Below the pieces are notes generated by a model. The model ran no database searches. It saw only the letters and a program-made list of their open reading frames with translations, and was not told the DNA's origin. Shown here piece by piece: positions 5,620 through 6,011 of a stretch of DNA of 6,011 bases (the first letter of the stretch is position 1; the number at the start of each line of letters is the position of its first letter). Source of the stretch: Candidatus Solibacter sp. (GTDB lineage: Bacteria; Acidobacteriota; Terriglobia; Bryobacterales; Bryobacteraceae); assembly GCA_026394025.1 (NCBI GenBank), contig JAPKZC010000052.1:2668-8678 (forward strand), read 5' to 3'. Made by a program: the position numbers and the translations under genes.

Positions 5620-5719
5620 TCGTTCTGCGTCGAATCGCATCCCGCCCCCAACGCGATCCCAGGTGACTTCTGTACTTCGCCGGTTGAAGGCCGGAGCGAA
5701 TGCAAAGATATGCCACTGA

Positions 5720-5725
5720 TATCAT
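5720..5725 (+). promoter_or_regulatory. Candidate -10 box for hom (TATCAT 8 bases before ATG)
   Basis: TATCAT is identical to the candidate der -10 box and has the same 8-base distance to its ATG. GGGAGGAT fills the gap (AGAGGATC at der). GGAGG at 5727-5731 is only 2 bases from ATG, too close for normal Shine-Dalgarno use. No good -35 box is seen at 16-18 bases; TTGAAG (5684-5689) is 30 bases away. Confidence 0.35.
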
Positions 5726-5733
5726 GGGAGGAT

Positions 5734-6011
5734 ATGCAGGAAGTCAATGTGGGCATCGTGGGTCTGGGGAACGTCGGATCCAGCACGCTTGCCATACTGT
5801 CGGAAAACGGCGATCAGATCGCGCTTAAGCTTGGGTACCGCCTGAAGGTGGTGGCCGTGTGCAGCCGTTCGGTGCACACCAAGAACATTCCGGCGGGACT
5901 CGGAGACGTGTTCAAGACCACGGACTGGCGCGAAGTAGTGGCACACCCCGACGTGCAGATTGTGGCCGAACTGGTGGGCGGCACTTCCGTGGCGGCGGAG
6001 ATTGTCAACGC
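5734..6011 (+). CDS. hom: Homoserine dehydrogenase, N-terminal part (runs off the window)
   Basis: The first 92 residues are visible. The enzyme reduces aspartate-4-semialdehyde to homoserine with NAD(P)H, the branch point to threonine and methionine. Seen here is the N-terminal Rossmann domain: VNVGIVGLGNVG (4-15) with GxGxxG at G10, G12 and G15. The LKVVAVCSRS strand follows at about 39-48, then DWREVVAHPDVQIVAELVGG (67-86), matching the conserved DIVVELIGG segment of homoserine dehydrogenases. The substrate-binding domain and any ACT domain lie beyond the window. ATG 5734 is chosen because the fold starts 3 residues later and GGGAGGAT precedes it. ATG 5710 in the same frame would add MPLISWED and has a weaker context. 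No aspartokinase domain precedes it, so this is a monofunctional type. No leader peptide or riboswitch could be made out in 5540-5733. Confidence 0.88.
   Translation, partial: MQEVNVGIVGLGNVGSSTLAILSENGDQIALKLGYRLKVVAVCSRSVHTKNIPAGLGDVFKTTDWREVVAHPDVQIVAELVGGTSVAAEIVN

Noticed and set aside
5407..5795. Overlapping short - strand frames after the membrane-protein gene and across the hom start
   Set aside because: They are Arg/Ser/Pro-rich, overlap each other and hom, and have no ribosome-binding site or family match.

Overview
The window is a GC-rich bacterial chromosome segment with a housekeeping core and one less conserved stretch. The protein sequences, the codon use and GTGGG-ended palindromic intergenic repeats would fit an Acidobacteriota (Solibacter/Bryobacter-like) genome. 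That assignment is an inference from memory of such genomes and was not tested. No tRNA, rRNA, CRISPR array, transposase or phage gene is visible.

Layout, left to right. Bases 1-24 may be the last seven codons of a + strand gene. Bases 29-117 hold a long inverted repeat whose arms are themselves hairpins. On the - strand follow three genes in transcription order sirC (2976-2545), a DinG/YoaA-type iron-sulfur helicase (2422-491) and a QueD/PTPS-family enzyme (498-124). The helicase and QueD genes overlap by 8 bases and are probably translationally coupled. A second, different palindromic element (2465-2539) separates sirC from the helicase gene. Divergently, on the + strand, lies the complete ribosome-assembly GTPase gene der (3057-4367). 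Convergent to der is a small gene for a probably exported ABM-fold (antibiotic biosynthesis monooxygenase-like) protein (4838-4440). Divergent from that is a four-helix membrane protein of unknown function (5000-5539). The window ends inside the N-terminal NAD(P)-binding domain of homoserine dehydrogenase (5734 onward, truncated by the window edge).

The genes do not form one pathway: siroheme synthesis (sirC), DNA repair (helicase), pterin/queuosine chemistry (queD), ribosome biogenesis (der) and threonine/methionine synthesis (hom) are side by side. The stretch 4368-5733, between der and hom, has more A/T-ending codons and less conserved genes, and may be accessory.

Three things deserve attention. 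First, three copies of a GTGGGRCAG end start 4-6 bases after a TAG stop codon, which suggests REP-like elements anchored at gene ends. Second, TANNNT boxes lie 6-12 bases upstream of nearly every unlinked start codon, two of them being TATCAT exactly 8 bases before ATG (der and hom), which suggests leaderless or very short-leader mRNAs. Third, the QueD-family active site carries adjacent Cys and Glu (CExxHGH), the pattern associated with dual queuosine/folate PTPS enzymes. I found no clearly new multi-gene system.
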